Positions 7,611-15,816 of a DNA stretch of 18,195 nucleotides are shown here, piece after piece. Both the position numbers and the translations under genes were made by a program. Source of the stretch: an uncultured Bacilli bacterium. GTDB taxonomy: Bacteria; Bacillota_I; Bacilli_A; RF39; UBA660. The notes under the pieces were generated by a model. That model saw nothing but the letters and a program-made list of their open reading frames with translations, had not been told where the DNA came from and did not search any database. The stretch is from contig CAJTKV010000035.1 in assembly GCA_910577075.1 (NCBI GenBank), positions 1 to 18,195 of the forward strand. Reading direction: 5' to 3'. Within the stretch, counting starts at the first letter, position 1; every line of letters begins with the position of its first letter.

Positions 7611-8432
7611 ATGAACAATACGGAAGAAAAGAAATTATATTATAAAACTTTAACCAAAATACTGTATAGATATCTTGAGTTTATATTATCATTTGACAAT
7701 AATAAATGCTACAATTATATGGATTTATTTTCCCAGCTTGAAGATGTCTATCACAATGTATTAAATACTGTTGATGAAATGGATGAACTTCATTTAAATT
7801 CCCAAGACGCAATTAAAAAAATCGAAGAACTAATTTTAAAAGAATTAGCTAGTGCTAATATTCTAGAACTATTTGATATTAAAGAGGGGTTATCTGATAA
7901 AGATATATCAGACCTTTCCATTAGTCTTTATCTAAAACATTATAAAGATAGCATTAATAATGAACTAACTAGTATATTGGAAATATTAAGCGCTTATGAC
8001 ACAAGAGAAGCTAAATTATTAACTGAGCAAATAAATATGTTCAAAAGTACATATTTATCAACATCCATAACTTCGACAAAAGTAGATAACAAATTAATGT
8101 CTTATTATGCCAATAGTCTAAGAATTGAATATGATGAGTTTAAAACGGCAAATATGTATACCTTTATTATGCTAAATTTAATCGCCGGAATAAATGACAA
8201 TTTATCAAGATTCCTAGACAGCATCGGTCAAATAGATATCCAAATGCACGATGTATCAGGACATTTAGACTGTTTTAACAGTCATAAGGATGAGTTAAAT
8301 GCCATATATTCCATAGATGACTTATCAGAATGTTTAACAAATCTTCATTCTAACATAAAAGCCTTTATTGCTCTTTTGCGTGATAAAAATAAAAAGGTAA
8401 GTTTACAACTAGATGTCAAAAGTGGAAATTAA
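7611..8432 (+). CDS. Hypothetical cytoplasmic protein, mostly helical
   Basis: I do not recognise this 273-residue protein. It has no signal peptide or membrane segment and is rich in Leu, Ile, Asp, Asn, Glu and Lys, with heptad-like spacing in several stretches (for example ELHLNSQDAIKKIEELILKE and ILEILSAYDTREAKLL), suggesting a helical bundle. No nucleotide-binding, metal-binding or catalytic motif is visible. AAAGGAG at 7597-7603 supports the ATG at 7611. It has its own promoter and terminator, so its neighbours give no functional hint. Confidence 0.7.
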   Translation: MNNTEEKKLYYKTLTKILYRYLEFILSFDNNKCYNYMDLFSQLEDVYHNVLNTVDEMDELHLNSQDAIKKIEELILKELASANILELFDIKEGLSDKDISDLSISLYLKHYKDSINNELTSILEILSAYDTREAKLLTEQINMFKSTYLSTSITSTKVDNKLMSYYANSLRIEYDEFKTANMYTFIMLNLIAGINDNLSRFLDSIGQIDIQMHDVSGHLDCFNSHKDELNAIYSIDDLSECLTNLHSNIKAFIALLRDKNKKVSLQLDVKSGN

Positions 8433-8452
8433 GCAGGGAAACCTGTTTTTTC
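8431..8452 (+). terminator. Terminator of the helical orphan gene
   Basis: AAGCAGG at 8431-8437, a GAAA tetraloop, and CCTGTTT at 8442-8448 with one G-U pair, followed by T-run. It overlaps the TAA stop. Confidence 0.75.
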
Positions 8453-8467
8453 TATGTTAAAATAAGT

Positions 8468-8495
8468 TTGACAATAATAAACTTCATGGTAAAAT
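8468..8495 (+). promoter_or_regulatory. Promoter of argS with an inverted repeat over the -10 region
   Basis: TTGACA at 8468-8473 and an extended -10, TG-G-TAAAAT, ending at 8495, with 16 bases between the boxes. ACTTCAT at 8481-8487 and ATGAAGT at 8497-8503 form a 7-bp inverted repeat that frames the -10 box; it could be an operator or a hairpin at the transcript start. Confidence 0.65.
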
Positions 8496-8520
8496 AATGA
8501 AGTAATTAGGAGGAATAATC

Positions 8521-10254
8521 ATGAGTTTAATCTTAGAGACGGAAAAATATCTTACCGACTTAATGAAATCTTTAGATTATGATATAGAGTACGTAAAATT
8601 AGAAAAATCTAAATTGCCAGAGTATGGTCAGTATCAAATTAATGTGGCTATGCAATTGGCTAAGAAATATGGAAAAAATCCTCGCGAGATAGCAGAATCT
8701 ATCGTTTCAGCTTTAGATAATCGCTTTACCAATGTAAATATTCAAGGACCAGGTTTCATCAATGTAACATTTAATAACGAAATATTAATTGATTATCTAA
8801 ATAAGGGAATAGATGACTTTGAAATATTTGTTGATAAACCAGAAAAGAGTCGTACCATCATTTTAGACTACGGTGGAGCTAATATTGCCAAAGAATTACA
8901 TGTTGGTCATCTAAGATGTAATATTGGCGAAGCAATGCGTCGTTTATTAAAAGTATTTGGTGATAATTCAATTGGGGATGTTCACTGGGGAGATTGGGGA
9001 ACACCTATCGGTTTAGTTATTCGTGAGATTAGGGAAATGCAACCTGATTTGCCATATTTTGATGAATCATTTAAAGGAGAATATCCAAGTACTTCACCTG
9101 TTACCAATGAGGATTTGGGTATTATTTATCCTCGTGCATCTGCTCGCAAAAAAGAAGATGAAAAATACGCTTTAGAAGCTAGAAATTATACGGAACAATT
9201 TCAAAAAGGAGTTCCCGGAATAAAAGCCCTATGGCGTCACATTGTTGATACTAGCAAACCCGATTGCGAAGCCGTATATGATTTTTTAAATTGTCATTTT
9301 GATCTATCCTATGGAGAAAGCGATGCCGATCCATATGCTGAGCCTGTAATTAAATATTTAAACGATAAAGGGCTTACGGAGATGAGTGATGGTATATTAA
9401 TTATGCATATTGCTGAACCCGATGATAATAAAGAGATGCCTCCACTTTTATTAAAGAAATCCGATGGAGCTGTTCTTTACGATACGACTGATTTAGCAAC
9501 TATTATGCAAAGAATGCAAGATTTTAATCCCGATGCTATTTGGTATTTTGTCGATGAAAGACAAAGTCTTCACTTTGAACAAATATTCCGTGGAAGCTAT
9601 AAATCGGGACTGGTTCCAAAAAATGTTGAATTAAAATTCAATGGTTTTGGAACTATTAATGGGGCAGATGGCAAGCCATTTAAGACACGTGATGGGGGAG
9701 TTATGAGTTTAAAAACTTTAATTCAACTAGTGTATGATAAAATTGAACCAAAAATAAAAGTCGAGATAACTGGTCAAGAGAGAATAGATATAGCAAATAA
9801 ATTAACAGTTGCTACATTAAAATATGCAGATTTATTGCCATATCGTAAAACTGACTATATCTTTGATATTGATAAATTTACATCCTTTGAGGGAAAAACG
9901 GGTATTTATGCCGTATATACGACGACACGTATTAAATCATTACTATCTAAATTAGAAAGTGAAAATGTTAAAATAAATTCGGTTCCCAATGATGATGTCC
10001 TAGATATTCTAATTAAATTGACGGAATTACCTAAAAATCTAACGTCATCTTATAACGATGTAACGACATCTTATATCTGTGAATTTATCTATGATTTATG
10101 TAGTCTTTATAATAAGTTTTATTCCAATAACAACATAGCAAACGAAAAGAATATAGAGACAAAAGAGACATTTATCGCCTTGACAAAATTAGTTTATAAT
10201 ACCTTGAGCAATCTTCTTGATATTTTAGGTATTGAAGTTGTCGATAAAATGTAA
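8521..10254 (+). CDS. argS: Arginyl-tRNA synthetase
   Basis: This 577-residue class I enzyme joins arginine to its tRNA. The N-terminal tRNA-binding domain of this family covers about residues 2-85, with GPGFINVTF near its end. The Rossmann catalytic core carries the HIGH-type motif HVGH at residues 127-130 in GANIAKELHVGHLR, then GDVHWGDWGTPIGL. KPFKTRDGGVMSLKTL at 385-400 is the ArgRS equivalent of the KMSKS loop; ArgRS enzymes commonly lack a canonical KMSKS. The C-terminal helical anticodon-binding (DALR) domain spans about 440-577. Length is normal. AGGAGG at 8508-8513 sits 7 bases before the ATG. There is no room for a T-box leader in the 88-base gap, so control, if any, is at the promoter. 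Confidence 0.95.
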   Translation: MSLILETEKYLTDLMKSLDYDIEYVKLEKSKLPEYGQYQINVAMQLAKKYGKNPREIAESIVSALDNRFTNVNIQGPGFINVTFNNEILIDYLNKGIDDFEIFVDKPEKSRTIILDYGGANIAKELHVGHLRCNIGEAMRRLLKVFGDNSIGDVHWGDWGTPIGLVIREIREMQPDLPYFDESFKGEYPSTSPVTNEDLGIIYPRASARKKEDEKYALEARNYTEQFQKGVPGIKALWRHIVDTSKPDCEAVYDFLNCHFDLSYGESDADPYAEPVIKYLNDKGLTEMSDGILIMHIAEPDDNKEMPPLLLKKSDGAVLYDTTDLATIMQRMQDFNPDAIWYFVDERQSLHFEQIFRGSYKSGLVPKNVELKFNGFGTINGADGKPFKTRDGGVMSLKTLIQLVYDKIEPKIKVEITGQERIDIANKLTVATLKYADLLPYRKTDYIFDIDKFTSFEGKTGIYAVYTTTRIKSLLSKLESENVKINSVPNDDVLDILIKLTELPKNLTSSYNDVTTSYICEFIYDLCSLYNKFYSNNNIANEKNIETKETFIALTKLVYNTLSNLLDILGIEVVDKM

Positions 10255-10273
10255 GAGCTTTGGCTCTTTTTTT
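10253..10273 (+). terminator. Terminator of argS
   Basis: AAGAGC at 10253-10258, loop TTTG, GCTCTT at 10263-10268, then a T-run. The stem starts in the TAA stop. Confidence 0.8.
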
Positions 10274-10274
10274 C

Positions 10275-10303
10275 TTGCAACTTTCTAAATTATGTAATAC
10301 TAT
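10275..10303 (+). promoter_or_regulatory. Promoter of the ClpX-like gene
   Basis: TTGCAA at 10275-10280, a 17-base spacer, and TACTAT at 10298-10303. Both boxes match consensus at four of six positions. Confidence 0.45.
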
Positions 10304-10329
10304 ATACAATTAGAAGTGAGGCGATATTC

Positions 10330-11796
10330 ATGGCAAGTGAAGTAAGAAGTCTAGCTAATGATAAAATTGCTATTATATGCACCCGTCATGACAACAACAA
10401 TAATACCTATACGCTAGTGCCAAGAAGTGTTGCCATAGGAAAAGTTGATGACGACTTTTTCTTTCATCTTGAAAATGGTGAAAATGTTCTTCCTCCCATT
10501 GATCGTATTGAATATATTACAGACTCAAAAAAAGAAGAGTTTTATGCCTATTGTGACACTATTGCCAATCTATCTGCCAAATATCAAGAAACGGATGCCA
10601 ATAAAGTAGCTCTCAAGTATTATATGGAGATTGCCAGCCATTTGAATATTGCTCTAGTAGATGGCGATTTAGTAAAACTATATCATCAAGATTATTCTGT
10701 TATATCTAATGAAATTCAAGGAAAAATATCTAAGCACTATGAAAAATCAGCAAAAGAAGACACATCGCAAGTCAATATTAATAAAAAGGCAACTCTTCAT
10801 ACTAATGTTGATTTAGCTCATATAGATAAAGATGATCTTGCTCGTTTTCTAAAGAGTCATATATTTGAAAATGATTCCATTATTGATGACATAGCGACTG
10901 TTATTGCCATGAATTATTCTGCTAAGAAAAGAGAAGAGATTATCTCCATGCTATCCATAGGAAATACTGGAAGTGGCAAGACCGAAACATATCGTTTAAT
11001 AAGTGAATACTTAGGTGTTCCATTTACTATGTTTGACTGTTCTAGTATGTCCGATACAGGGTATCAAGGAGATAGTGTAGAAGATTTGATAAAGGCTATC
11101 TATAATAACAGTAGAGAAAAACCTCAATTAATGAGTAAATCGATTGTTGTTTTAGAGGAAATTGATAAAATAGCATCACGTGGTCATGGAGTAGCCGATA
11201 TAAACGTTCAATACGAGCTATTAAAATTTCTTGATGGTTTTACCTTTCATGTTAATTTAGATAAAGCACTAGGTATTGGTCAGAAAGTAAGTGTTGATAC
11301 AACGTTCATGACTAAAGCTGGCTTAGGAGCATTTGAAGAAATGTTTGAGCGTAAATTAAAAGACCAACGCAAAATGGGTTTTGATAAATGGGGTTCTGGA
11401 CTAATTGAGATAAATGATAAAGATATGGAAGAATATGGAATGACAAAACAGATAATTCGTCGCTTCCTTTTGACTTTCCTTTATAAGGATTTAAATAGAG
11501 ATGATTTAAAGCGCATTCTTACCCTTTCAAAGAGTAGTCCTCTTCTCATAAAAAAGGAACGTTACTACCGTGATTTTAATACTATTTTAGAATATACTGA
11601 AGAATATATAGATGCTATTATTGATTATGCCTTAACGCTTAATTCTGGGGCAGGAGGATTAAATAAAGCTGTAGCTAAGTCTCTAATTAAAGCTGATAGT
11701 GCTGTTTATAATCGATTAGCAAATAATGATAAGAGCAAAAAAAGACTTTTAGTAACGGGAGAAACCTTTGAAAATCCTTGTAAATTTACATATTAA
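10330..11796 (+). CDS. ClpX-like AAA+ ATPase with an unfamiliar N-terminal domain
   Basis: This 488-residue protein has a C-terminal AAA+ module of the ClpX (HslU/ClpX) kind. Walker A is GNTGSGKT at 211-218. CSSMSDTGYQGDSVEDLI follows and matches the ClpX stretch around pore loop 1 (GYVG), keeping the Tyr. Walker B is IVVLEEIDKI at 272-281, with Glu where ClpX usually has Asp in 'DEID'. KMGFD lies where ClpX has its IGF ClpP-binding loop, but as MGF. In sensor 2, ClpX GARGLR is here GAGGLN, so the usual Arg is missing. The N-terminal 170 residues have no C4 zinc finger and are not recognised. It is probably an unfoldase-like ATPase with specialised substrates; ClpP partnership and ATP-driven cycling are uncertain. 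GAGG at 10318-10321 serves the ATG. It is a single-gene unit. Confidence 0.75.
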   Translation: MASEVRSLANDKIAIICTRHDNNNNTYTLVPRSVAIGKVDDDFFFHLENGENVLPPIDRIEYITDSKKEEFYAYCDTIANLSAKYQETDANKVALKYYMEIASHLNIALVDGDLVKLYHQDYSVISNEIQGKISKHYEKSAKEDTSQVNINKKATLHTNVDLAHIDKDDLARFLKSHIFENDSIIDDIATVIAMNYSAKKREEIISMLSIGNTGSGKTETYRLISEYLGVPFTMFDCSSMSDTGYQGDSVEDLIKAIYNNSREKPQLMSKSIVVLEEIDKIASRGHGVADINVQYELLKFLDGFTFHVNLDKALGIGQKVSVDTTFMTKAGLGAFEEMFERKLKDQRKMGFDKWGSGLIEINDKDMEEYGMTKQIIRRFLLTFLYKDLNRDDLKRILTLSKSSPLLIKKERYYRDFNTILEYTEEYIDAIIDYALTLNSGAGGLNKAVAKSLIKADSAVYNRLANNDKSKKRLLVTGETFENPCKFTY

Positions 11797-11826
11797 AAGC
11801 ATTGAATTTCTTTTCATGCCTTTTTT
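11794..11826 (+). terminator. Terminator of the ClpX-like gene
   Basis: AAAAG...CTTTT outer pairs and CAT/ATG plus GAA/TTC inner pairs, with small bulges, are followed by a six-base T-run. Weaker than the other terminators here. Confidence 0.5.
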
Positions 11827-11843
11827 AATTTAAATGATAACTT

Positions 11844-11849
11844 TATAAT
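11844..11849 (+). promoter_or_regulatory. -10 box of the patatin-like gene
   Basis: TATAAT at 11844-11849. The -35 position holds only T-rich sequence from the preceding terminator. Confidence 0.45.
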
Positions 11850-11864
11850 AAAGGTGGTGGTTGT

Positions 11865-12917
11865 ATGCAAGGATTGGCATTAGAAGGTGGAGGAGCTAAA
11901 GGAGCATATCATGTTGGTGCTTACAAAGCTTTACTAAAATGTGGTTATAATTTTAAGGCTGTAGCAGGAGCATCTATCGGAGCTATCACTGCTGCTATGA
12001 TTTGTCAGGGTGATATTAAGACCTTAGAACAATTATGGCTAGAGTTAAATGCCGAAGTATTCAATATGGATGCTAAGCTTATTCATAATGTTATTAACCA
12101 TTCTTTAGAAAAAAAAGATATAAAGCAGGCATTTGGAACCATTGTAGATATTATTAAAAATCGTGGCATTGATACGGGAGCAATTCGTGCTCTTTTAGAT
12201 AAATACATCGATGAAGAAAAAATTCGCCAAAGCAAGTTAAAATTTGGTTTAGTTACCTTGCGAGTAAACGACTTTACTCCCCTAGAATTGACAATAGATG
12301 AAATACCCAAAGGAAAATTAAAGGATTACATCATGGCCTCTTGTTATCTACCTATCTTCCGTCTTCAAAAAATTATCGATGAAAGATATTATTTAGATGG
12401 GGGATATACGAATGTTTTGCCCATAACTTTACTCGAGAGAATAGGTTGTACAGATATCATTGGAGTAAGAGTAAAAAAATTTGGATTAATTAAAAAGAAA
12501 AAAAATCAAAGTACAAAAGTAACTATTATAATGCCTCAAAAAAATATTGGCTCAATCATCTTACTTGATCAAGATAGATCTAAAGAAAATATTGAAAAAG
12601 GCTATTATGATACCCTAAAAGTTATTAAGAAATTAGATGGAAATAATTATTGTTTTAAGAGAAGAACCTATAATATCTATAATCATATAGCAAGAGAAAT
12701 AGATCCTAACATCAAGAAAAAATTAATGAAAAAGTATCGCGTTCAAAATGCCAAGGATTTAACCATAGCTATTTTAGAAGACCTTATGATGCGCATGTCT
12801 TTTAGAACATATCAGGTATATGACCCATGGGAAGTAATAAAGATAATAAAAAGGCAATATAGATATAGTAAGAAGACAATGATTTATAATTATCTTAATG
12901 GTTTAAAAAGTTATTGA
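11865..12917 (+). CDS. Patatin-like phospholipase (RssA-type serine hydrolase)
   Basis: This 350-residue protein belongs to the patatin family of Ser-Asp dyad lipid acyl hydrolases. The oxyanion-hole motif is LEGGGAKGAYHVG (residues 6-18). The nucleophile elbow is GASIG with Ser37, and the catalytic Asp178 is in LDGGYTNVLP. The dyad is complete, so an active esterase or phospholipase is likely. The substrate cannot be told from sequence. The C-terminal 150 residues are Lys/Arg-rich and carry no recognised domain; they may bind membranes or partners. No signal peptide is present, so it acts inside the cell. AAGGTGG just before the ATG is the ribosome binding site. It ends in TGA, confirming TGA as a stop. 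No terminator follows; the promoter of the next gene overlaps this stop codon. Confidence 0.88.
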   Translation: MQGLALEGGGAKGAYHVGAYKALLKCGYNFKAVAGASIGAITAAMICQGDIKTLEQLWLELNAEVFNMDAKLIHNVINHSLEKKDIKQAFGTIVDIIKNRGIDTGAIRALLDKYIDEEKIRQSKLKFGLVTLRVNDFTPLELTIDEIPKGKLKDYIMASCYLPIFRLQKIIDERYYLDGGYTNVLPITLLERIGCTDIIGVRVKKFGLIKKKKNQSTKVTIIMPQKNIGSIILLDQDRSKENIEKGYYDTLKVIKKLDGNNYCFKRRTYNIYNHIAREIDPNIKKKLMKKYRVQNAKDLTIAILEDLMMRMSFRTYQVYDPWEVIKIIKRQYRYSKKTMIYNYLNGLKSY

Positions 12918-12942
12918 TATAGTGCTAAAAAAAATATATAAT
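12914..12942 (+). promoter_or_regulatory. Promoter of the YebC-family gene
   Basis: TTGATA at 12914-12919, a 17-base spacer, and TATAAT at 12937-12942. The -35 box overlaps the TGA stop of the patatin gene. Confidence 0.7.
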
Positions 12943-12964
12943 ATTTGAAGAGAGAAGTGAGAAT

Positions 12965-13684
12965 ATGGGAAGAGCATATGAGGTAAGAAAAGCCAGTATT
13001 GCTAAGACTGGAGCAGCAAAGGCCAAATTATATTCGACATTTGCCAAAGAAATTTATTTAGCTGCTAAGGGAAATCCGGAAGTAGATACAAATATCCATT
13101 TAAAGAGGGTTGTTGAAAAAGCTAAAAGACAACAAGTACCAAGTGATATCATTAATCGTGCTATTGAAAAAGCTAAAGGAGCCGGTGGAGATGACTATCA
13201 AGAATTATCATACGAGGGATTTGGTCCAGGAGCATCGACATTAATTGTTAAGTGTCTAACGGATAACGTCAATAGAACTGTTTCATTTGTCAGAGAAGCC
13301 TTCAATAAGTGTCATAAGAGTATTGGCGTAACAAATTCCGTTGCTTATAATTATGATTATCTAGCAATCATTGGCGTTAAAAGCGAAAAAGGCGATGATA
13401 TCATGATAAACTTATTAGATAAGGGAATAGAAATTATCGATTTAGAAAGTGAAAATGACGAAGTTATAATCACTGCTAAACCAAGTGATGCTACACAAAT
13501 TAAAGATGAATTAGAGAGTATGATACCTAATGTAGAATATACATTAGACGAAATTGGTTGGTATGCCAAAGAAAAAGTAACGCTAGAAGGTGAGGACCGT
13601 GAAGTATTCGATCGTCTTTTATCTCTTCTAGATAATATAGATGATGTTACAGAAGTCTATCATAATGTTGAATTAGGGGAATAA
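12965..13684 (+). CDS. YebC/PmpR-family DNA-binding regulator or translation factor
   Basis: This 239-residue protein matches the YebC family in order and length. The Lys-rich N-terminal helical domain includes KTGAAKAKLYSTFAKEIYLA and KGNPEVDTNIHLKRVVEKAK. VPSDIINRAIEKAKGAG and the acidic linker with YEGFGPGAST follow, then two alpha/beta domains. The family was described as transcriptional regulators, and more recent work links members to relief of ribosome stalling at proline-rich sequences; the sequence does not decide between these. The N-terminus (MGRAYEVRK rather than MAGHSKW) fits the YeeN-like subgroup, so this may not be the only YebC homologue in the genome. GAAGTGAG upstream gives a modest ribosome binding site. 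It is transcribed alone. Confidence 0.9.
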   Translation: MGRAYEVRKASIAKTGAAKAKLYSTFAKEIYLAAKGNPEVDTNIHLKRVVEKAKRQQVPSDIINRAIEKAKGAGGDDYQELSYEGFGPGASTLIVKCLTDNVNRTVSFVREAFNKCHKSIGVTNSVAYNYDYLAIIGVKSEKGDDIMINLLDKGIEIIDLESENDEVIITAKPSDATQIKDELESMIPNVEYTLDEIGWYAKEKVTLEGEDREVFDRLLSLLDNIDDVTEVYHNVELGE

Positions 13685-13697
13685 TTTCCTCTTTTTC
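13675..13697 (+). terminator. Terminator of the YebC-family gene
   Basis: AGGGGAA at 13675-13681, loop TAAT, TTCCTCT at 13686-13692 with one G-U pair, then T-run. The TAA stop is in the loop. Confidence 0.7.
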
Positions 13698-13698
13698 T

Positions 13699-13726
13699 TT
13701 GTTTTTTCATAAAATCTTGATATATT
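13699..13726 (+). promoter_or_regulatory. Possible promoter of the two-component operon
   Basis: TTGTTT at 13699-13704, a 16-base spacer, and TATATT at 13721-13726. Weak boxes. No obvious direct repeats typical of OmpR-type autoregulation were seen. Confidence 0.35.
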
Positions 13727-13743
13727 AATTAGTAGGTGATATT

Positions 13744-14406
13744 ATGCGCATATTAGTTGTAGACGATGAAGCTCTAATAAGAGAAGTTATAAAGGAGTAT
13801 TCCCTTAATGAAGGGTATGCTGTTGATGAGGCGGAAAATGGCGAAAAAGCTCTTAATTTAATAGAAAAAAATGATTATGATGTCGTTATTATGGACGTCA
13901 TGATGCCTTCTATGGACGGCTTGACGGCAATTCGCGAATTAAAACAGATTAAGAACATTCCCGTTATAATTCTCTCAGCTCGCAAAGAGGAATACGATAA
14001 ATTACAGGGATTTGATATCGGTATTGATGATTATGTTACTAAACCTTTTTCACCTAAAGAATTAATTGCTAGAATTAAGGCGGTAACAAAGCGTCAAAGA
14101 GGCGAAGATATCATTAAAATCGGAAATATTGAAATAAATAACTTGAGTCATGAGGTAAAAATAGATGGCGAAGTAATTGAAATGACGCATACCCAATATG
14201 AATTGCTCAAGTTATTTACTACAAATCCCAATGTTGCTTTATCTCGCGAGATGATTATTGAACATATTTGGGGATATGATTATGACGCTGATGATCGCAC
14301 AATTGATGCTCATATTAAATTGTTAAGGAGTCGTCTTGGCAAATATAAAGATAATATAAAAACAGTTAGAAAAGTTGGGTACAAATTTGAATATGAAGAG
14401 AAATAA
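13744..14406 (+). CDS. OmpR/PhoB-type response regulator
   Basis: This 220-residue transcription factor has a receiver domain with the acidic pair Asp7-Asp8, phospho-acceptor Asp51 in VVIMDVMMP, a conserved LSAR segment and Lys100 in TKPF. It is joined to a C-terminal winged helix (about residues 120-218) that contains MTHTQYELLKLF, SREMIIEHIWGYD and RTIDAHIKLLRSRLG, with RKVGYKFE at the end. Phosphorylation by the overlapping kinase gene should control DNA binding. AGGTG at 13734-13738 supports the start. The target genes are unknown; the TasA/SipW genes downstream are the obvious positional candidates. Confidence 0.93.
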   Translation: MRILVVDDEALIREVIKEYSLNEGYAVDEAENGEKALNLIEKNDYDVVIMDVMMPSMDGLTAIRELKQIKNIPVIILSARKEEYDKLQGFDIGIDDYVTKPFSPKELIARIKAVTKRQRGEDIIKIGNIEINNLSHEVKIDGEVIEMTHTQYELLKLFTTNPNVALSREMIIEHIWGYDYDADDRTIDAHIKLLRSRLGKYKDNIKTVRKVGYKFEYEEK

Positions 14407-15778
14407 TCTAACCATTAAATCCCTTATATATTTCATTGGCTTCTCTCTCGTCATACTTCTAATTCTTTGGCTAACTCAAGTAGAATTATTAGGTGTATTT
14501 TATGAGAGATATCAATTAAAGAATATTGAAAGTGTTGCCTCATCAATCGATAAAAATGTCGATAATATTGAACTACAACTTGAAAACTATGCCTATAATA
14601 ACAATATGTGTATTCAATACTATAAAAATAACGAAATAAAAGAATATAATACTAAAAATCCTGGATGTTTATTAAGTGCTAAAAATAGTACAATAGTAAA
14701 GGTAAAAAAAGTTTTATATTATTCTAATAAAGATCGCTTTGTAAAATTATATGCTCCAGGAACAGGAACAAAAAGTATAATATATTTAGTAAGATTAGAT
14801 GATAATAATTTTATCTTTTTAAATACCACGCTTGAAGATATTAATACCGCATCTAAAATTTTAAAACGCAATCTCGTCTATATACTAGTAATTATAATGC
14901 TTCTTTCTCTTCTTGTATCCATAGTTCTTGCTAAAAAAATTAACAAACCAATTTTGAATCTCATCTCTTCTGCCAAAGAATTGGGAAAGGGCAATTATAA
15001 TGTCAAATTTAAGAAGAGCAATATTGCCGAATTAGATGAACTTGCCGATGTCCTAGAAGTTGCCGCAAGTGAAATGAATAAGACTGAGGAATTGCGGCGT
15101 GATTTACTTGCCAATGTAAGTCATGATTTAAAAACACCTTTGACGATGATAAAAGCCTATGCCGAGAAGGTAAGGGATTTATCCTATAAGGATAAAGAAA
15201 AGCGTGAAAGAGATCTAAATGTTATTATCGAAGAAGCCGATCGCCTAAACTACCTTGTTAATGATCTATTAGATATGTCAAAAATAGAAGCGGGTGCTGA
15301 TACTTTAAAAATTGAGGAATATGACTTAATCGAAGATATCAATACGATAATTAAGCGCTATGAAATTGTAAAAGAAACTGAAAGTTATAAATTTGAATTA
15401 GATTTGCCCGATAAAGCCATCATCAAAGCCGATCGCTCAAAGATAAATCAGGTAATATATAATCTAATAAATAATGCTATTGAACACACCGGAGATGATC
15501 TTGTAGTAAAAATAGCTGTTAATAAAGTTAAAGACTGCTATGTTGTTAAAATAACTGATACGGGCAAGGGAATTGCCGAGGAAGATAAGAAACTAGTATG
15601 GAATAAATACTACAAAACAGATAAAAGACATAAAAGAAATGTCGTTGGAAGTGGAATTGGTCTAACAATTGTCAAGGGCATTTTGGAGAGTCATAACTTC
15701 GAATATGGCATAGATTCTAAGCTAAATGAGTATACAACGTTCTATTTTAAGATAAAAATTGCAAAAAAAGTAAAATAA
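14393..15778 (+). CDS. Sensor histidine kinase
   Basis: This HisKA-type membrane kinase, partner of the preceding regulator, is about 461 residues from the chosen start. The order is: TM1 at about 10-29, an extracytoplasmic sensor of about 130 residues, TM2 at about 160-181, a HAMP domain with ISSAKELGKGNYNVKFK, the dimerisation helix with phospho-acceptor His244 in LANVSHDLKTPLT, and an HATPase domain with the N box NLINNAIEH (about 355-365), DTGKGIAEED and GSGIGLTIVKG. All catalytic boxes are present. The sensor region has two Cys (in NNMCIQYY and NPGCLL) that could form a disulfide. I chose the ATG at 14393 (MKRNNLTIK), which overlaps the regulator gene by 14 bases. A TTG at 14375 is possible but would add only six residues. 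Confidence 0.92.
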   Translation: MKRNNLTIKSLIYFIGFSLVILLILWLTQVELLGVFYERYQLKNIESVASSIDKNVDNIELQLENYAYNNNMCIQYYKNNEIKEYNTKNPGCLLSAKNSTIVKVKKVLYYSNKDRFVKLYAPGTGTKSIIYLVRLDDNNFIFLNTTLEDINTASKILKRNLVYILVIIMLLSLLVSIVLAKKINKPILNLISSAKELGKGNYNVKFKKSNIAELDELADVLEVAASEMNKTEELRRDLLANVSHDLKTPLTMIKAYAEKVRDLSYKDKEKRERDLNVIIEEADRLNYLVNDLLDMSKIEAGADTLKIEEYDLIEDINTIIKRYEIVKETESYKFELDLPDKAIIKADRSKINQVIYNLINNAIEHTGDDLVVKIAVNKVKDCYVVKITDTGKGIAEEDKKLVWNKYYKTDKRHKRNVVGSGIGLTIVKGILESHNFEYGIDSKLNEYTTFYFKIKIAKKVK

Positions 15779-15804
15779 TTCATACATATTTCACAAAAGT
15801 GTAG

Positions 15805-15810
15805 TATAAT
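15805..15810 (+). promoter_or_regulatory. Isolated -10 box after the kinase gene
   Basis: A perfect TATAAT stands 27 bases after the kinase stop, with no good -35 at normal spacing. No protein start follows it before a strong terminator. Confidence 0.35.
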
Positions 15811-15816
15811 GTATAT

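Noticed and set aside
14375..14392. TTG start of the kinase
   Set aside because: The ATG at 14393 gives a normal MKRNN kinase N-terminus before TM1. The TTG lies in the regulator's last codons without a better ribosome binding site.
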